Source: Crotalaria pallida (Eukaryota; Streptophyta; Magnoliopsida; Fabales; Fabaceae). From it: a DNA stretch of 64,000 nt. Position 1 is the first letter of the stretch; every line of letters begins with the position of its first letter. Location: contig CM075649.1 of the NCBI GenBank assembly GCA_037953625.1, positions 70,897,290-70,961,289 of the forward strand, given 5' to 3'. The position numbers were made by a program, and so were the translations under genes. Shown one piece after another: positions 1 through 13,404 of the stretch. The notes under the pieces were generated by a model, which was given only the letters and a program-made list of their open reading frames with translations, had not been told where the DNA came from and did not search any database.

Positions 1-1455
1 TTCTAAGTCTTTAGAATACTCTCTTAACCATTCTACACTTATTAGAACCTCCAAGGACTCAAGCTACACCCTCTATGCCCCTTGAGGTACCAAGCAATGT
101 TTTGGATCATTCTAAAGGTTTTTATATGTCCTAATACGCATTCCTATACCATTCAAAGCCTTTAGAATACTCTCTTAACCATTCAACACCTGTTAGAAAG
201 TCCAAGGACTCATGCTACACCCTCTACGTCCCTTGGGGACTCAAGCATTGTTTAGGATCATTCTAATGGTTCTTATAAGTTCTAATACACATTCCTAGAC
301 CATTCTAAGCCTTTAGAATACTCTCCTAACCATTCTACACTGTTTAGAACCTCAAGGACTCATGCTACACCCTCTACTTCCCTTGGGGTACCAAGCAATG
401 TTTAGGATCCTTCTAATGGTGCTTATTAGTCCTAATACACATTCCTAGACCATTCCAAGCCTTTAGAATACTCTCTTAACCATTATACACTTGTTAGAAC
501 CTCCAAGGACTCATGCTACACCCTGTACGTCCCTTGGGGACTCGAGCATTGTTTAGGATCATTCTAATTGTTCTTATAAGTCCTAATACAGATTCCTAGA
601 CAGTTTTAAGCCTTTAGAATAGTCTCTTAACCATTCTACACTTGATAGAACCACCAAGAACTCATGCTACACCCTCTACGTCCCTTGGGGTACCAAGCAA
701 TGTTTAAGATCATTCTAAAGGTTCATATATGTCCTAAGACACATTCCTAAACCATTCTAAGCCTTTAGAATATTGTCTTAACCATTCTACACTTGTTAGT
801 ACATCCAAGGACTCATGCTACACCCTCTACGTCCCTTGGGGTACGAAGCAATGTTTAGGATCATACTAATGGTTTTTATAAGTCCTAATACACATTCTTA
901 GACCATTCTAAGCCTTTAGAATACTCTCTTAACCATTCTACACTTGTTAAAACCTCCATGGACTCATGCTACACCCTCTACGTCCCTCAGGGTACCGAGC
1001 AATGTTTAAGATCATTCTAATGGTTCTTATAAAGCGTAATAAACATTCCTAGACCATTCTAAGCCTTTAGAATACTCTCTTAACCATTCTACACTTTTTA
1101 GAACCTCCAAGGACTCAAGCTGCACCCTCTACGTCCCTTGGGGTACCAAGCAATGTTTAGGATCATTGTAAAGGTTCTTATAAGTCCTAATACGCATTCC
1201 TATACCATTCAAAGCCTTTAGAATACTCTCTTAACCATTCTACACTTGTTAGAACCTCCAAGGACACATGCTACACCCTCTACATCCCTTGAGGTACCAA
1301 GCATTGTTTAGGATCATTCTAGTGGTTCTTATACGTCCTAATACACATTCCTATACCATTCAAAGCCTTTAGAATACACACTTAACCATTCTACACTTGT
1401 TACAACCTCCAAGGACTCATGCTACACCCTCAACGTCCCTTGAGGTACCAAGCAA
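1..1455 (+). repeat. 150-bp satellite array, block 1
   Basis: Tandem repeat with a unit of about 150-151 bp: the word TTAGAATAC recurs near 11, 162, 313 and 463. Each unit holds recognisable sub-blocks (CTCTTAACCATTCTACACTT, CTACACCCTCTACGTCCCTT, TTTAGGATCATTCTAA, CCTAATACACATTCCTAGAC). Units differ by scattered substitutions and small indels. No coding potential is evident. The array probably extends to the left of the window. This is plant heterochromatic (pericentromeric or subtelomeric) satellite; the repeat family was not recognised. Confidence 0.95.
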
Positions 1456-4400
1456 TGGTTAAGCGTGTATTATAAATTTTAATGCTTAGAATGGTCTAGG
1501 AATGTGTATTAGGACATATAAGAACCTTTAGAATGATCCTAAACAATGTTTGAGGCCCTAAGGGACGTAGATGGTTTTATAATAAGTCCGTAGAGGTTCT
1601 AACAAGTGTAGAATGGTTAAGTGAGTATTCTAAAGGCTTAGAATGGTCTAGGAATGTGTATTAGGACATATAAGAACCTTTCGAATGATCCTAAACAATG
1701 CTTGAGGACCCAAGGGACGTAGAGGGTGTATAATGAGTCCGTGGAGGTTCTGACAAGTGTTGAATGGTTAAGCGTGTATTCTAAAGGCTTAGAATGGTCC
1801 AGGAATGTGTATTAGGACATATAAGAACCTTTCGAATGATCCTAAACAATGCTTGAGGCCCCAAGGGACGTAGAGGGTGTATAATGAGTCCGTGGAGGCT
1901 CTGACAATTGCTAAATGGTTAAGCGAGAATTCTAAAGGCTTAGAATGGTCCAGGAATGTGTATTAGGACATATAAGAACCTTTCGAATGATCCTAAACAA
2001 TGGTTGAGGCCCCAAGGGACGTAGAGGGTGTATAATAAGTCTGTGGAGGTTCTGAGAAGTGTTAAATGGTTAAGCAAGTACTCTAAAGGCTTAGAATGGT
2101 CAAGGAATGTGTATTAGGACATATAAGAACCTTTCGAATGATCCAAAACAATGCTTGAGGCCCCAAGGGATGTAGATGGTGTATAATGAGTCTGTGAAGG
2201 TTCTGACAAGTGTTGAAAGGTTAAGCGTGTATTATAAATATAAAGGCTTAGAATGGTCTAGGAATGTGTATTAGGACATATAAGAATCTTTAGAATGATC
2301 CTAAACAATGTTTGAGGCCCTAAGGGACGTATATGGTTTTATAATGAGTCCGTAGAGGTTCTAACAAGTGTAGAATGGTTAAAGGAGTATTCTAAAGGCT
2401 TAAAATTGTCTAGGAAAGTGTATTAGGACATATAAGAACCTTTAGAATGATCCTAAACAATGCTCGAGGCCCCAAGGGACGTAGAGGGTGTATAATAAGT
2501 CTGTGGAGGTTCTGAGAAGTGTTAAATGGTTAAGCAAGTATTCTAAACGCTTAGAATGGTCAAGGAATGTGTAATAGGACATATAAGAACCATTCGAATG
2601 ATTCTAAACAATGCTTGAGGCCCCAAGGGACATAGATGGTGTATAATGAGTCCGTGGATGTTCTGAAAGTGTTGAATGGTTAAGCATGTATTATAAATTT
2701 AAAGGCTTAGAATGGTCTAGGAATGTGTATTAGGACATATAAGAATCTTTAGAATGATCCTAAACAATGTTTGAGGCCCTAAGGGACGTATATGGTTTTA
2801 TAATGAGTCCGTAGAGGTTCTAACAAGTGTAGAATGGTTAAGGGAGTATTCTAAAGGCTTAGAATGGTCTAGAAATGTGTATTAGGACATATAAGAACCT
2901 TTCGAATGATCCTAAACAATGCTTGAGGCCCCAAGGGACGTAGAGGGTGTATAATGAGTCTGTGGAGGTTCTAACAAGTGTAGAATGGTTAAGAGAGTAT
3001 TCTAAAGGCTTAAAATGGTCTAGGAAAGTGTATTAGGACATATAAGAACCTTTAGAATGATCCTAAACAATGCTCGAGGCCCCAAGGGACGTAAAGGGTT
3101 TATAATGAGTCCATGGAGGTTCTGAGAAGTGTAGAATGGTTAAGCGAGTATTCTAAAGGCTTAGAATGGTCCAGGAATGTGTATTAGGACATATAAGAAC
3201 CTTTCGAATGATCCTAAACAATGCTTGAGGCCCCAAGGGACGTAGAGGGTGTATAATGAGTCCGTGGAGGTTCTGACACGTGTTGAATGGTTAACCGTGT
3301 ATTATAAATATAAAGGCTTAGAATTGTCTAGGAATGTGTATTAGGACATATAAGAACTTTTCGAATGATCCTAAACAATGCTTGAGACCCCAAGGGACGT
3401 AGAGGGTGTATAATGAGTCCGTGGAAGTTCTGAGAAGTGTTAAATGGTTAAGCGAGTATTCTAAAGGCTTAGAATGGTCCAGGAATGTGTATTAGGACAT
3501 ATAAGAACCTTTCGAATGATCCTAAACAATGCTTGAGGCCACAAGAGACGTAGAGGGTGTATAATGAGTCCGTGGAGGTTCTAACAAGAGTAGAATGGTT
3601 AACCGAGTATTCTAAAGGCTTCGAATGATCTAGGAATGTGTATTTGGACATATAAGAACCTTTAGAATGATCCTAAACAATGCTTGAGGCCCCAAGCGAC
3701 GTCGAGGGTGTATGATGAGTCCGTGGAGGTTCTGACAAGTGTTGAATGGTTATGCATGTATTATAAATTTAAAGGCTTAGAATGGTCTAGGATTGTGTAT
3801 TAGGACATATAAGAACCTTTAGAATGATCCTAAACAATGTTTGAGGCCCTAAGGGACGTATATGGTTTTATAATGAGTCCGTAGAGGTTCTAACATGTGT
3901 AGAATGGTTAAGTGAGTATTCTAAAGGGTTAGAATGGTCTAGGAATGTGTATTAGGACATATAAGAACCTTTAGAATGATCCTAATCAATGCTTGAGGCC
4001 CCAACGGACGTAGAGGGTGTATAATGAGCCCGTTGAGGTTCTCACAAGTGTAGAATGGTTAAGCGAGTATTCTAAAGTCTTAGAATGGTCTAAGATTGTG
4101 TATTAGGAAATATAAGAACCTTTCAAATGATCCTAAGCAATGCTTGAGGCCCCAAAGGACGTAGAGGGTGTATAATGAGTCCGTGGAGGTTCTGACACGT
4201 GTTGAATGGTTAACCGTGTATTATAAATATAAAGGCTTAGAATTGTCTAGGAATGTGTATTAGGACATATATGAACTTTTCGAATGATCCTAAATAATTC
4301 TTGAGACCCCAAGGGATGTAGAGGGTGTATAATGAGTCCGTGGAGGTTCTGAGAAGTGTTAAATGGTTAAGCGAGTATTCTAAAGGCTTAGAATGGTCCA

Positions 4401-7400
4401 GGAATGTGTATTAGGACATATAAGAACCTTTCGAATGATCCTAAACAATGCTTGAGGCCCCAAGGGACGTAGAGGGTGTATAATGAGTCCGTGGAGGTTC
4501 TGACACGTGTTGAATGGTTAACCGTGTATTATAAATATAAAGGCTTAGAATTGTCTAGGAATGTGTATTAGGACATATAAGAACTTTTCGAATGATCCTA
4601 AACAATGCTTGAGACCCCAAGGGACATAGAGGGTGTATAATGAGTCCGTGGAGGTTCTGAGAAGTGTTAAATGGTTAAGCGAGTATTCTAAAGGCTTAGA
4701 ATGGTCCAGGAATGTGTATTAGGACATATAAGAACCTTTCGAATGATCCTAAACAATGCTTGAGGCCACAAGAGACGTAGAGGGTGTATAATGAGTCCGT
4801 GGAGGTTCTAACAAGAGTAGAATGGTTAACCGAGTATTCTAAAGGCTTCGAATGATCTAGGAATGTGTATTTGGACATATAAGAACCTTTACCATGATCC
4901 TAAACAATGCTGGAGGCCCCAAGCGACGTCGAGGGTGTATAATGAGTCCGTGGAGGTTTTAACAAGTGTAGAATGGTTAAGCGAGTATTCTAAAGGCTTC
5001 GAATGGTCTAGGATTGTGTATTTGGACATATAAGAACCTTTAGAATGATCCTAAACAATGCTTGAGGCCCCAAGGGACGTAGAGGGTGTATGATGAGTCC
5101 GTGGAGGTTCTGACAAGTGTTGTATGGTTAAGCATGTATTATAAATTTAAAGGCTTAGAATGGTCTAGGAATGTGTATTAGGACATATAAGAACCTTTAG
5201 AATGATCCTAAACAATGTTTGAGGCCCTAAGGGACGTATATGGTTTTATAATGAGTCCGTAGAGGTTCTAACATGTGTAGAATGGTTAAGTGAGTATTCT
5301 AAAGGCTTAGAATGGTCTAGGAATGTGTATTAGGACATATAAGAACCTTTAGAATGATCCTAATCAATGCTTGAGGCCCCAACGGACGTAGAGGGTGTAT
5401 AATGAGTCCATGGAGGTTCTAAGAAGTGTTAAATGGTTAAGCGAGTATTCTAAAGGCTTAGAATGGTCCAGGAATGTGTATTAGGACATATAAGAACCTT
5501 TCGAATGATCCTAAACAATGGTTAAGGCCCCAAGGGACGTAGAGGGTGTATAATAAGTCTGTGGAGGTTCTGAGAAGTGTTAAATGGTTAAGCAAGTATT
5601 CTAAAGGCTTAGAATGGTCAAGGAATGTGTATTAGGACATATAAGAACCTTTCGAATGATCCTAAACAATGCTTGAGGCCCCAAGGGACGTAGATGGTGT
5701 ATAATGAGTCCGTGAAGGTTCTGACAAGTGTTGAAAGGTTAAGCGTGTATTATAAATATAAATGCTTAGAATGGTCTAGGAATGTGTATTAGGACATATA
5801 AGAACCTTTAAAATGATCCTAAACAATGCTTGAGGCCCCAAGGGACGTAGAGGGTTTATAATAAGTCCGTGGAGGTTGTCAGAAGTGTTAAATGGTTAAG
5901 CAAGTATTCTAAACGCTTAGAATGGTCAAGGAATGTGTAATAGGACATATAAGAACCATTCGAATGATTCTAAACAATGCTTGAGGCCCCAAGGGACGTA
6001 GATGGTGTATAATGAGTCCGTGGAGGTTCTGAAAGTGTTAAATGGTTAAGCATGTATTATAAATTTAAAGGCTTAGAATGGTCTAGGAATGTGTATTAGG
6101 ACATATAAGAATCTTTAGAATGATCCTAAACAATGTTTGAGGCCCTAAGGGACGTATATGGTTTTATAATGAGTCCGTAGAAGTTCTAACAAGTGTAGAA
6201 TGGTTAAGGGAGTATTCTAAAGGCTTAGAATGGTCTAGGAATGTGTATTAGGACATATAAGAACCTTTTGAATGATCCTAAACAATGCTTGAGGCCCCAA
6301 GGGACGTAGAGGGTGTATAATGAGTCTGTGGAGGTTCTAACAAGTGTAGAATGGTTAAGAGAGTATTCTAAAGGCTTAGAATGGTCTAGGAATGTGTATT
6401 AGGACATATAAGAACCTTTAGAATGATCCTAAACAATGCTTGATGCCCCAAGGGACGTAAAGGGTTTATAATGAGTCCATGGAGGTTCTGAGAAGTGTAG
6501 AATGGTTAAGCGAGTATTCTAAAGGCTTAGAATTGTCCAGGAATGTGTATTTGGACATATAAGAACCTTTCGAATGATCCTAAACAATGCTTGAGGCCCC
6601 AAGGGACGTAGAGGATGTATAATGAGTCCGTGGAGGTTCTGACACGTGTTGAATGGTTAACCGTGTATTATAAATATAAAGGCTTAGAATTGTCTAGGAA
6701 TGTGTATTAGGACATATAAGAACTTTTCGAATGATCCTAAACAATGCTTGAGGCCCCAAGGGACGTAGAGGGTGTATAATGAGTCCGTGGAGTTTCTGAG
6801 AAGTGTTAAATGGTTAAGCGAGTATTCTAAAGGCTTAGAATGGTCCAGGAATGTGTATTAGGACATATAAGAACCTTTCGAATGATCCTAAACAATGCTT
6901 GAGGCCACAAGAGACGTAGAGGGTGTATAATGAGTCCATGGAGGTTCTAACAAGAGTAGAATGGTTAACCGAGTATTCTAAAGGCTTCGAATGATCTAGG
7001 AGTGTGTATTTGGACATATAAGAACCTTTAGAATGATCCTAAACAATGCTTGAGGCCCCAAGCGACGTCGAGGGTGTATAATGAGTCCGTGGAGGTTTTA
7101 ACAAGTGTAGAATGGTTAAGCGAGTATTCTAAAGGCTTCGAATGGTCTAGGATTGTGTATTTGGACATATAAGAACCTTTAGAATTATCATAAAGAATGC
7201 TTGAGGCCCCAAGGGACGTAGAGGGTGTATAACGAGTCCGCGGAGGTTCTAACAAGTGTAGAGTGGTTAAGCGAGTATTCTAAAGGCTTAGAATGGTCTA
7301 GGAATGTGTATTAGGACATATAAGAACTTTTCGAATGATCCTAAGAAATGCTTGAGGCCCCAAGGGACGTAGAGGGTGTATAATGAGTCCGTGGAGGTTC

Positions 7401-9827
7401 TGACAATTGTTGAATGGTTAAGCGTGTATTATAAATTTTAATGCTTAGAATGGTCTAGGAATGTGTATTAGAACATATAAGAACCTTTAGAATGATCCTA
7501 AACAATGTTTGAGGCCCTAAGGGACGTAGATGGTTTTATAATAAGTCCGTAGAGGTTCTAACAAGTGTAGAATGGTTAAGTGAGTGTTCTAAAGGCTTAG
7601 AATGGTCTAGGAATGTGTATTAGGACATATAAGAACCTTTAGAATGATCCTAAACAATGTTTGAGGCCCCAACGGACGTAGAGGGTGTATAATGAGCCCG
7701 TGGAGGTTCTAACAAGTGTTGAATGGTTAAGCGAGTATTCTAAAGGCTTAGAATGATCTAAGAATGTGTATTAGGACATATACGAACCTTTCGAATGATC
7801 CTAAGCAATTCTTGAGGACCCAAGGGACGTAGAGGGTGTATAATGAGTCCGTGGAGATTCTGACAAGTGTTGAATGGTTAAGCATGTATTCTAAAGGCTT
7901 AGAATGGTCCAGGAATGTGTATTAGGACATATAAGAACCTTTCGAATGATCCTAAACATTGCTTGAGGCCCCAAGGGACGTAGAGGGTGTATAATGAGTC
8001 CGTGGAGGCTCTGACAAGTGTTAAATGGTTAAGCGTGTATTATAAATTTAAAGGCTTAGAATGGTCTAGGAATGTGTATTAGGACATAGAAGAACGTTTA
8101 GAATGATCCTAAACAATGCTTGAGGCCCCAAGGGACGTAGAGGGTGTATGATGAGTCCGTGGAGGTTCTGACAAGTGTTGAATGGTTAAGCATGTATTAT
8201 AAATTTAAAGGCTTAGAATGGTCTAGGAATGTGTATGAGGACATATAAGAACCTTTAGAATGATCCTAAACAATGTTTGAGGCCCTAAGGGACGTATATG
8301 GTTTTATAATGAGTCCGTAGAGGTTCTAACATGTGTAGAATGGTTAAGTGAGTATTCTAAAGGCTTAGAATGGTCTAGGAATGTGTATTAGGACATATAA
8401 GAACCTTTAGAATGATCCTAATCAATGTTTGAGGCCCCAACGGACGTAGAGGGTGTATAATGAGCCCGTTGAGGTTCTCACAAGTGTAGAATGGTTAAGC
8501 GAGTATTCTAAAGGCTTAGAATGGTCTAAGAATGTGTATTAGGACATATAAGAACCTTTGAAATGATCCTAAGCAATGCTTGAGGCCCCAAGGGACGTAG
8601 AGGGTGTATAATGAGTCCATGGAGGTTCTGAGAAGTGTTAAATGGTTAAGTGAGTATTCTAAAGGCTTAGAATGGTCCAGGAATGTCTATTAGGACATAT
8701 AAGAACCTTTCGAATGATCCTAAACAATAGTTGAGGCCCCAAGGGACGTTGAGGGTGTATAATAAGTCCGTGGAGGTTCTGAGTAGTGTTAAATGGTTAA
8801 GCAAGTATTCTAAAGGCTTAGAATGGTCAAGGAATGTGTATTAGGACATATAAGAACCTTTCGAATGATCCTAAACAATGCTTGAGGCCCCAAGGGACGT
8901 AGATGGTGTATAATGAGTCCGTGAAGGTTCTGACAAGTGTTGAAAGGTTAAGCGTGTATTATAAATATAAATGCTTAGAATGGTCTAGGAATGTGTATTA
9001 GGACATATAAGAACCTTTAGAATGATCCTAAACAATGCTTGAGGCCCCAAGGGACGTAGAGGGTGTATAATAAGTCCGTGGAGGTTGTGAGAAGTGTTAA
9101 ATGGTTAAGCAAGTATTCTAAACGCTTAGAATGGTCAAGGAATGTGTAATAGGACATATAAGAACCATTCGAATGATTCTAAACAATGCTTGAGGCCCCA
9201 AGGGACGTAGATGGTGTATAATGAGTCCGTGGAGGTTCTGAAAGTGTTGAATGGTTAAGCATGTATTATAAATTTAAAGGCTTAGAATGGTCTAGGAATG
9301 TGTATTAGGACATATAAGAATCTTTAGAATGATCCTAAACAATGTTTGAGGCCCTAAGGGACGTGTATGGTTTTATAATGAGCCCGTAGAGGTTCTAACA
9401 AGTGTAGAATGGTTAAGGGAGTATTCTAAAGGCTTAGAATGGTCTAGGAATGTGTATTAGGACATATAAGAACCTTTCGAATGATCCTAAACAATGCTTG
9501 AGGCCCCAAGGGACGTAGAGGGTGTATAATGAGTCTGTGGAGGTTCTAACAAGTGTAGAAGGGTTAAGCGAGTATTCTAAAGGCTTCAAATGGTCCAGGA
9601 ATGTGTATTAGGACATACAATAACCTTTAGAATGATCCTAAACAATGTTTGAGGCCCCAAGGGACGTAGAGGGTTTTATAATGAATCCGTGGAGGTTCTA
9701 ACTAGTGTACAATGGTTAAGCGAGTATTCTAAAGGCTTAGAATGGTCTAGGAATGTGTATTAGGACATATAAGAACCTTTAGAATGATCCTAAACAATGC
9801 TTGAGGCCCCAAGGGAAGTAGAGGGTG
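1456..9827 (-). repeat. 150-bp satellite array, block 2 (inverted)
   Basis: The same satellite in the opposite orientation: every sub-block of block 1 appears as its reverse complement (for example AATGGTTAAG, AAGGGACGTAGAGGGTGTAT, GGAATGTGTATTAGGACATA). About 55 units. At least two subtypes alternate irregularly: one reads CATATAAGAACCTTTCGAATG and TTGAGGCCCCAAGG, the other has TTTGAGGCCCTAAGG with TATGGTTTTATAATGAG. Multi-unit segments are duplicated inside the block, giving a higher-order structure. Short open frames of about 60 codons recur only because the satellite recurs. Confidence 0.95.
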
Positions 9828-11764
9828 GAACCTCCAATGACTCATGCTACACCCTCTACGTCCCTTGGGGACTCAACCATTGTTTAGGATCATTCTAATG
9901 GTTCTTATAAGTCCTAATACACACTCCTAGAGCATTCTAAGCCTTTAGAATACTCTCTTAACCATTCTACACTTGTTAGAACCTCTAATGACTCATGCTA
10001 CACCCTCTACATCATTTGGGTTCCAAGCAATGTTTAGGATCATTCTAATGGTTCTTATAAGTCCTAATACACATTCCTAGACAATTCTAAGTCTTTAGAA
10101 TACTCTCTTAACCATTCTACACTTATTAGAACCTCCAAGGACTCAAGCTACACCCTCTACGTCCCTTGGGGTACCATGCAATGTTTAGGATCATTCTAAA
10201 GGTTCTTATAAGTCCTAATACGCATTCCTATACCATTCAAAGCCTTTAGAATACTCTCTTCACCATTCTACACTTGTTAGAACCTCCACGGACTCATGCA
10301 ACACCCTCTACGTCCCTTTGGGACTCAAGCATTGTTTAGGATCATTCTAAAGGTTCTTATAAGTCCTAATACACATTACTAGACCATTCTAAGCCTTTAG
10401 AATACTCTCTTAAGAATTCTACACTTGTTAGAACCTCCAAGGACTCATGCTACACAAACTACATCCCTTGGGGAACCAAGCAATGTTTAGGATCATTCTA
10501 ATGGTTCTTATAAGTCCTAATACACATTCCTAGACCATTCTAAGCCTTTAGAATACTCTCTCAACCATTCTACACTTGTTAGAACCTCCAAGGACTCATG
10601 CTACACCCTCTACGTCCCTTGGGAACTCAAGCATTGTTTAGGATCATTCTAATGGTTCTTATTAGTCCTATTACACATTCCTATACCAATCAAAACCTTT
10701 AGAATACTCAATTAACCATTCTACACTTGTTAGAACCTCCTAGGACTCATATTACACCCTCTACGTCCCTTAAGGTACCTAGCATTGTTTAGGATCATTC
10801 TAGTGGTTCTTATAAGTCCTAATACACATTCCTATACCATTCAAAGCCTTTTGAATACTCTCTTAACTATTCTACACTTGTTAGAACCTCCGAGGACTCA
10901 TGCTACACCCTCTATGTCTCTTGGTGACTCAAGCATTGTTTAGGATCATTCTAATGGTTCTTATAAGTCCTAATACACATTCCTAAACCATTCTAAGCCT
11001 TTAGAATACTCTCTTAACCATTCTACACATGTTAGAACCTCCAAGGACTCATGCTACACCCTCTACGTCCCTTGGGGTACCAAGCAATGTTTAGGATCAT
11101 TCTAAAGGTTCTTATAAGTCCTAATACACATTCCTACACCATTCTAAGCCTTTAGAATACTCTCTTAACCATTCTACACTTGTTAGAACCTCCAAGGACT
11201 CATGCTACACCCTCTACGTCCCTTGGGGACTCAAGCATTGTTTAGGATCATTCTAATGGTTCTTTTAAGTCCTAATACACATTACTAGATCATTCTAAGC
11301 CTTTAGAATACTTTCTTAACCATTCTACACTTGTTAGAATCTCCAAGGACTCATGCTACACCCTCTACGTGCCTTGGGTTACCAAGAAATGTTTAGGAAC
11401 ATTCTAATAATTCTTATTAGTCCTAATACACATTCCTAGACAATTCTAAGCCTTTAGAATACTCTCTTAACCATTCTACACATGTTAGAACCTCCAAGGA
11501 GTCATGCTACACCCTCTACGTCCCTTGGGGTACCAAGCAATGTTTAGGATCATTCTAAAGGTTCTTATCATTCCTAATACACATTCCTATACCATTCAAA
11601 GCCTTTAGAATACTCTCTTAACCATTCTATACTTGTTAGAACCTCCATGGACTCATACTACACCCTATACGTCCCTTGAGGTACCAAGCATTGTTTAGGA
11701 TCATTCTAGTGGTTCTTATAAGTCCTAATACACATTCCTACACCATTCTAAGCCTTTAGAATAC
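9828..11764 (+). repeat. 150-bp satellite array, block 3
   Basis: The satellite returns to the block 1 orientation at about 9828, where GAGGGTG of the inverted block meets GAACCTCC of the forward block. About 13 units follow. The array stops in the middle of a unit (after AGAATACT) where the diverged LTR-A' begins. Confidence 0.95.
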
Positions 11765-11858
11765 TTTAACACCCCAAAATTTTAATATCTGATTAACGGA
11801 AAGTTAATTATAAAATTTATTATAATTAGTTATTTCTATTTTTAATCTTTGATTATGC
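11765..11858 (+). mobile_element. LTR-A' fragment 1 (diverged Ty3 LTR, 5' end)
   Basis: The 94 bp align with the first about 90 bp of the LTRs of element B (24956 and 32593): AACACCCCAAAATTTT against AACATCCCAGATTTTT, followed by TGATTAA, GGATAATTATAAA-like and TTATAATTA. The expected LTR start TGTAAC reads TTTAAC here, so the terminal dinucleotide has mutated. The copia element is inserted after 11858 and LTR-A' resumes at 22381. LTR-A' is therefore an older relative of the element B LTR that landed directly in the satellite. Confidence 0.85.
11854..11858. repeat. target site duplication TATGC (left)
   Basis: TATGC here is repeated exactly at 22376-22380, directly flanking the two copia LTRs. 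It belongs to LTR-A'. Confidence 0.95.
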
Positions 11859-13390
11859 TGTTGGAAACCAGCAAGCGGCTCAATATAGTCTAGAGGGGGG
11901 GTGAATAGAATATTGAAGCCTTATTATAGATTTTTCGTCCAACTAAGAGAATGGTTTTATGAAAAATAAGTTTTCTAAAAATTCAGTTCAGATTACTCGA
12001 GTAACTCAAGTCTTCACTCGAGTAATACGCAAGCAAAAATAATTTCACTCGAGTATTCAGCAAATCACTCGAGTATTACGAAATCTATTTTTTAAATCAC
12101 TCGAGTAACAGAAAACCTACTCGAGTATTGTTCAAAAACTGAAAGCAGATTACTCGAGTGACAAGAACTTTACTCGAGTAAAGTGGGTAAAATTCAATTA
12201 AAAACTGAGTTTTCAATGGAGTTCTTCAAGAATAACAATGCTATGATGATTCAACAAATTATGAATGATTAATATGAACAATTTCAAGTAATATTAACAT
12301 GCAATTTTAGATCAATTGAGTAGAATTAAGAAACCCCCAATTCTAACCTAAAAAATGCAATTGTTAATGAATTAATGAAATACAAGGAATGAAAATAAAA
12401 GAGACACAAGGATTTATCCTGGTTCACTTTCACCCACTTGAAAGCTACTCCAGTCCCCTCTTAAATCAAGAGAGATTCTTCACTAGAAATCTTCAAATGT
12501 ATATTTTACAATGTTTTAAGATGCAACTAGATTCTTAGTTCTCCTATCTTAAAACCCAACTCAAAGTGTGTACCAAACACTTTGATCTAATCTACCCCTT
12601 TTGAGAATTCTAGATTTCCTTGCTAATTGATTGAAGATGCTTCCAACCAATCCTCTTTTCTTGCTTTGATTTGATCCTCAAAGTCTTCCTTGTGAGATTC
12701 TTCACTTGTGTTGAAACTTCAATAATGCAATCACAAATTGCAAATCTTCAACAACCACTAAGAACAAAAATATGATCTCAAGAATATTTGAACAATGATA
12801 GAAAATAGAGTGAAGAAGAAAAATTTCTTGTTGAATCTTGATAGCTCTTGAAAGATGTAAAATAGCTCTTGGATTGCTTTTGAAAAGTGTATTATAAAAT
12901 TGTAAGAATGAAAGTATATATTTATGAAAGAGAAAATTAAGTCCTTTTAAAATTTTCCCAACACTGATTGAATTACTCGAGTAAACCAAACAACGTCACT
13001 CGAGTGAAACATGTCAGATTAAGTTACTCGAGTGATGTGTAAACCATTACTCGATTAACCTGTCATGACATAAATTACTCGAGTGATCCAGTACTTATTA
13101 CTCGAGTAAACTGATCAGAATCTGAATAAAAACAAAGTTTTTCTAAAATGATTTTCACAAGCTATTTAATCAAGATTTAAAGTATCTTCACTCTTAATCA
13201 AACATTATTTAAATATTCTTAAAATCACCTAAGCTACCCACACCAATGAGATGCATTGCATAAAATAAAGATTACATTGAAATAGAATTAATAAAAATCC
13301 TAATTCTAATCTTCATGTGGTGTAGCTTGCTTGTTGCCAATGTTGTTGCTTGGAGAGAGATTGTTAGCATCAAAACATGAGAATCCTACA
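11859..13390 (-). repeat. copia 3' LTR (left copy)
   Basis: 1532 bp. It matches 20844-22375 with two substitutions noticed: AGTAAAGTGGG here versus AGTAAACTGGG, and ATGTATATTTT here versus ATGTAGATTTT. It contains 13 perfect ACTCGAGT palindromes in two clusters (11995-12179 and 12975-13107) plus one ACTCGATT variant. A minus-strand TATA box lies at about 12914-12926. On the minus strand it begins TGTAGG and ends CCAACA. Confidence 0.95.
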
Positions 13391-13404
13391 AACTCCCCCT
13401 TTTT
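13391..13404 (-). other. copia polypurine tract
   Basis: The minus strand reads AAAAAGGGGGAGTT directly against the 3' LTR, the expected position and composition for the plus-strand primer of plant copia elements. Confidence 0.9.

Noticed and set aside
3469..7255. 60- to 75-codon open frames (3469, 4696, 6835, 7028) with nearly identical products
   Set aside because: They fall in the tandem satellite and recur because the repeat does; there is no independent coding signal.
1..11764. Regularly spaced repeats that could suggest a CRISPR array
   Set aside because: Whole 150-bp units repeat without unique spacers, and the sequence is from a plant nuclear genome.
12702..12989. 95-codon minus-strand frame in both copia LTRs (also 21687-21974)
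   Set aside because: It spans the TATA box and lies within the U3/R region; identity between copies only reflects LTR identity.
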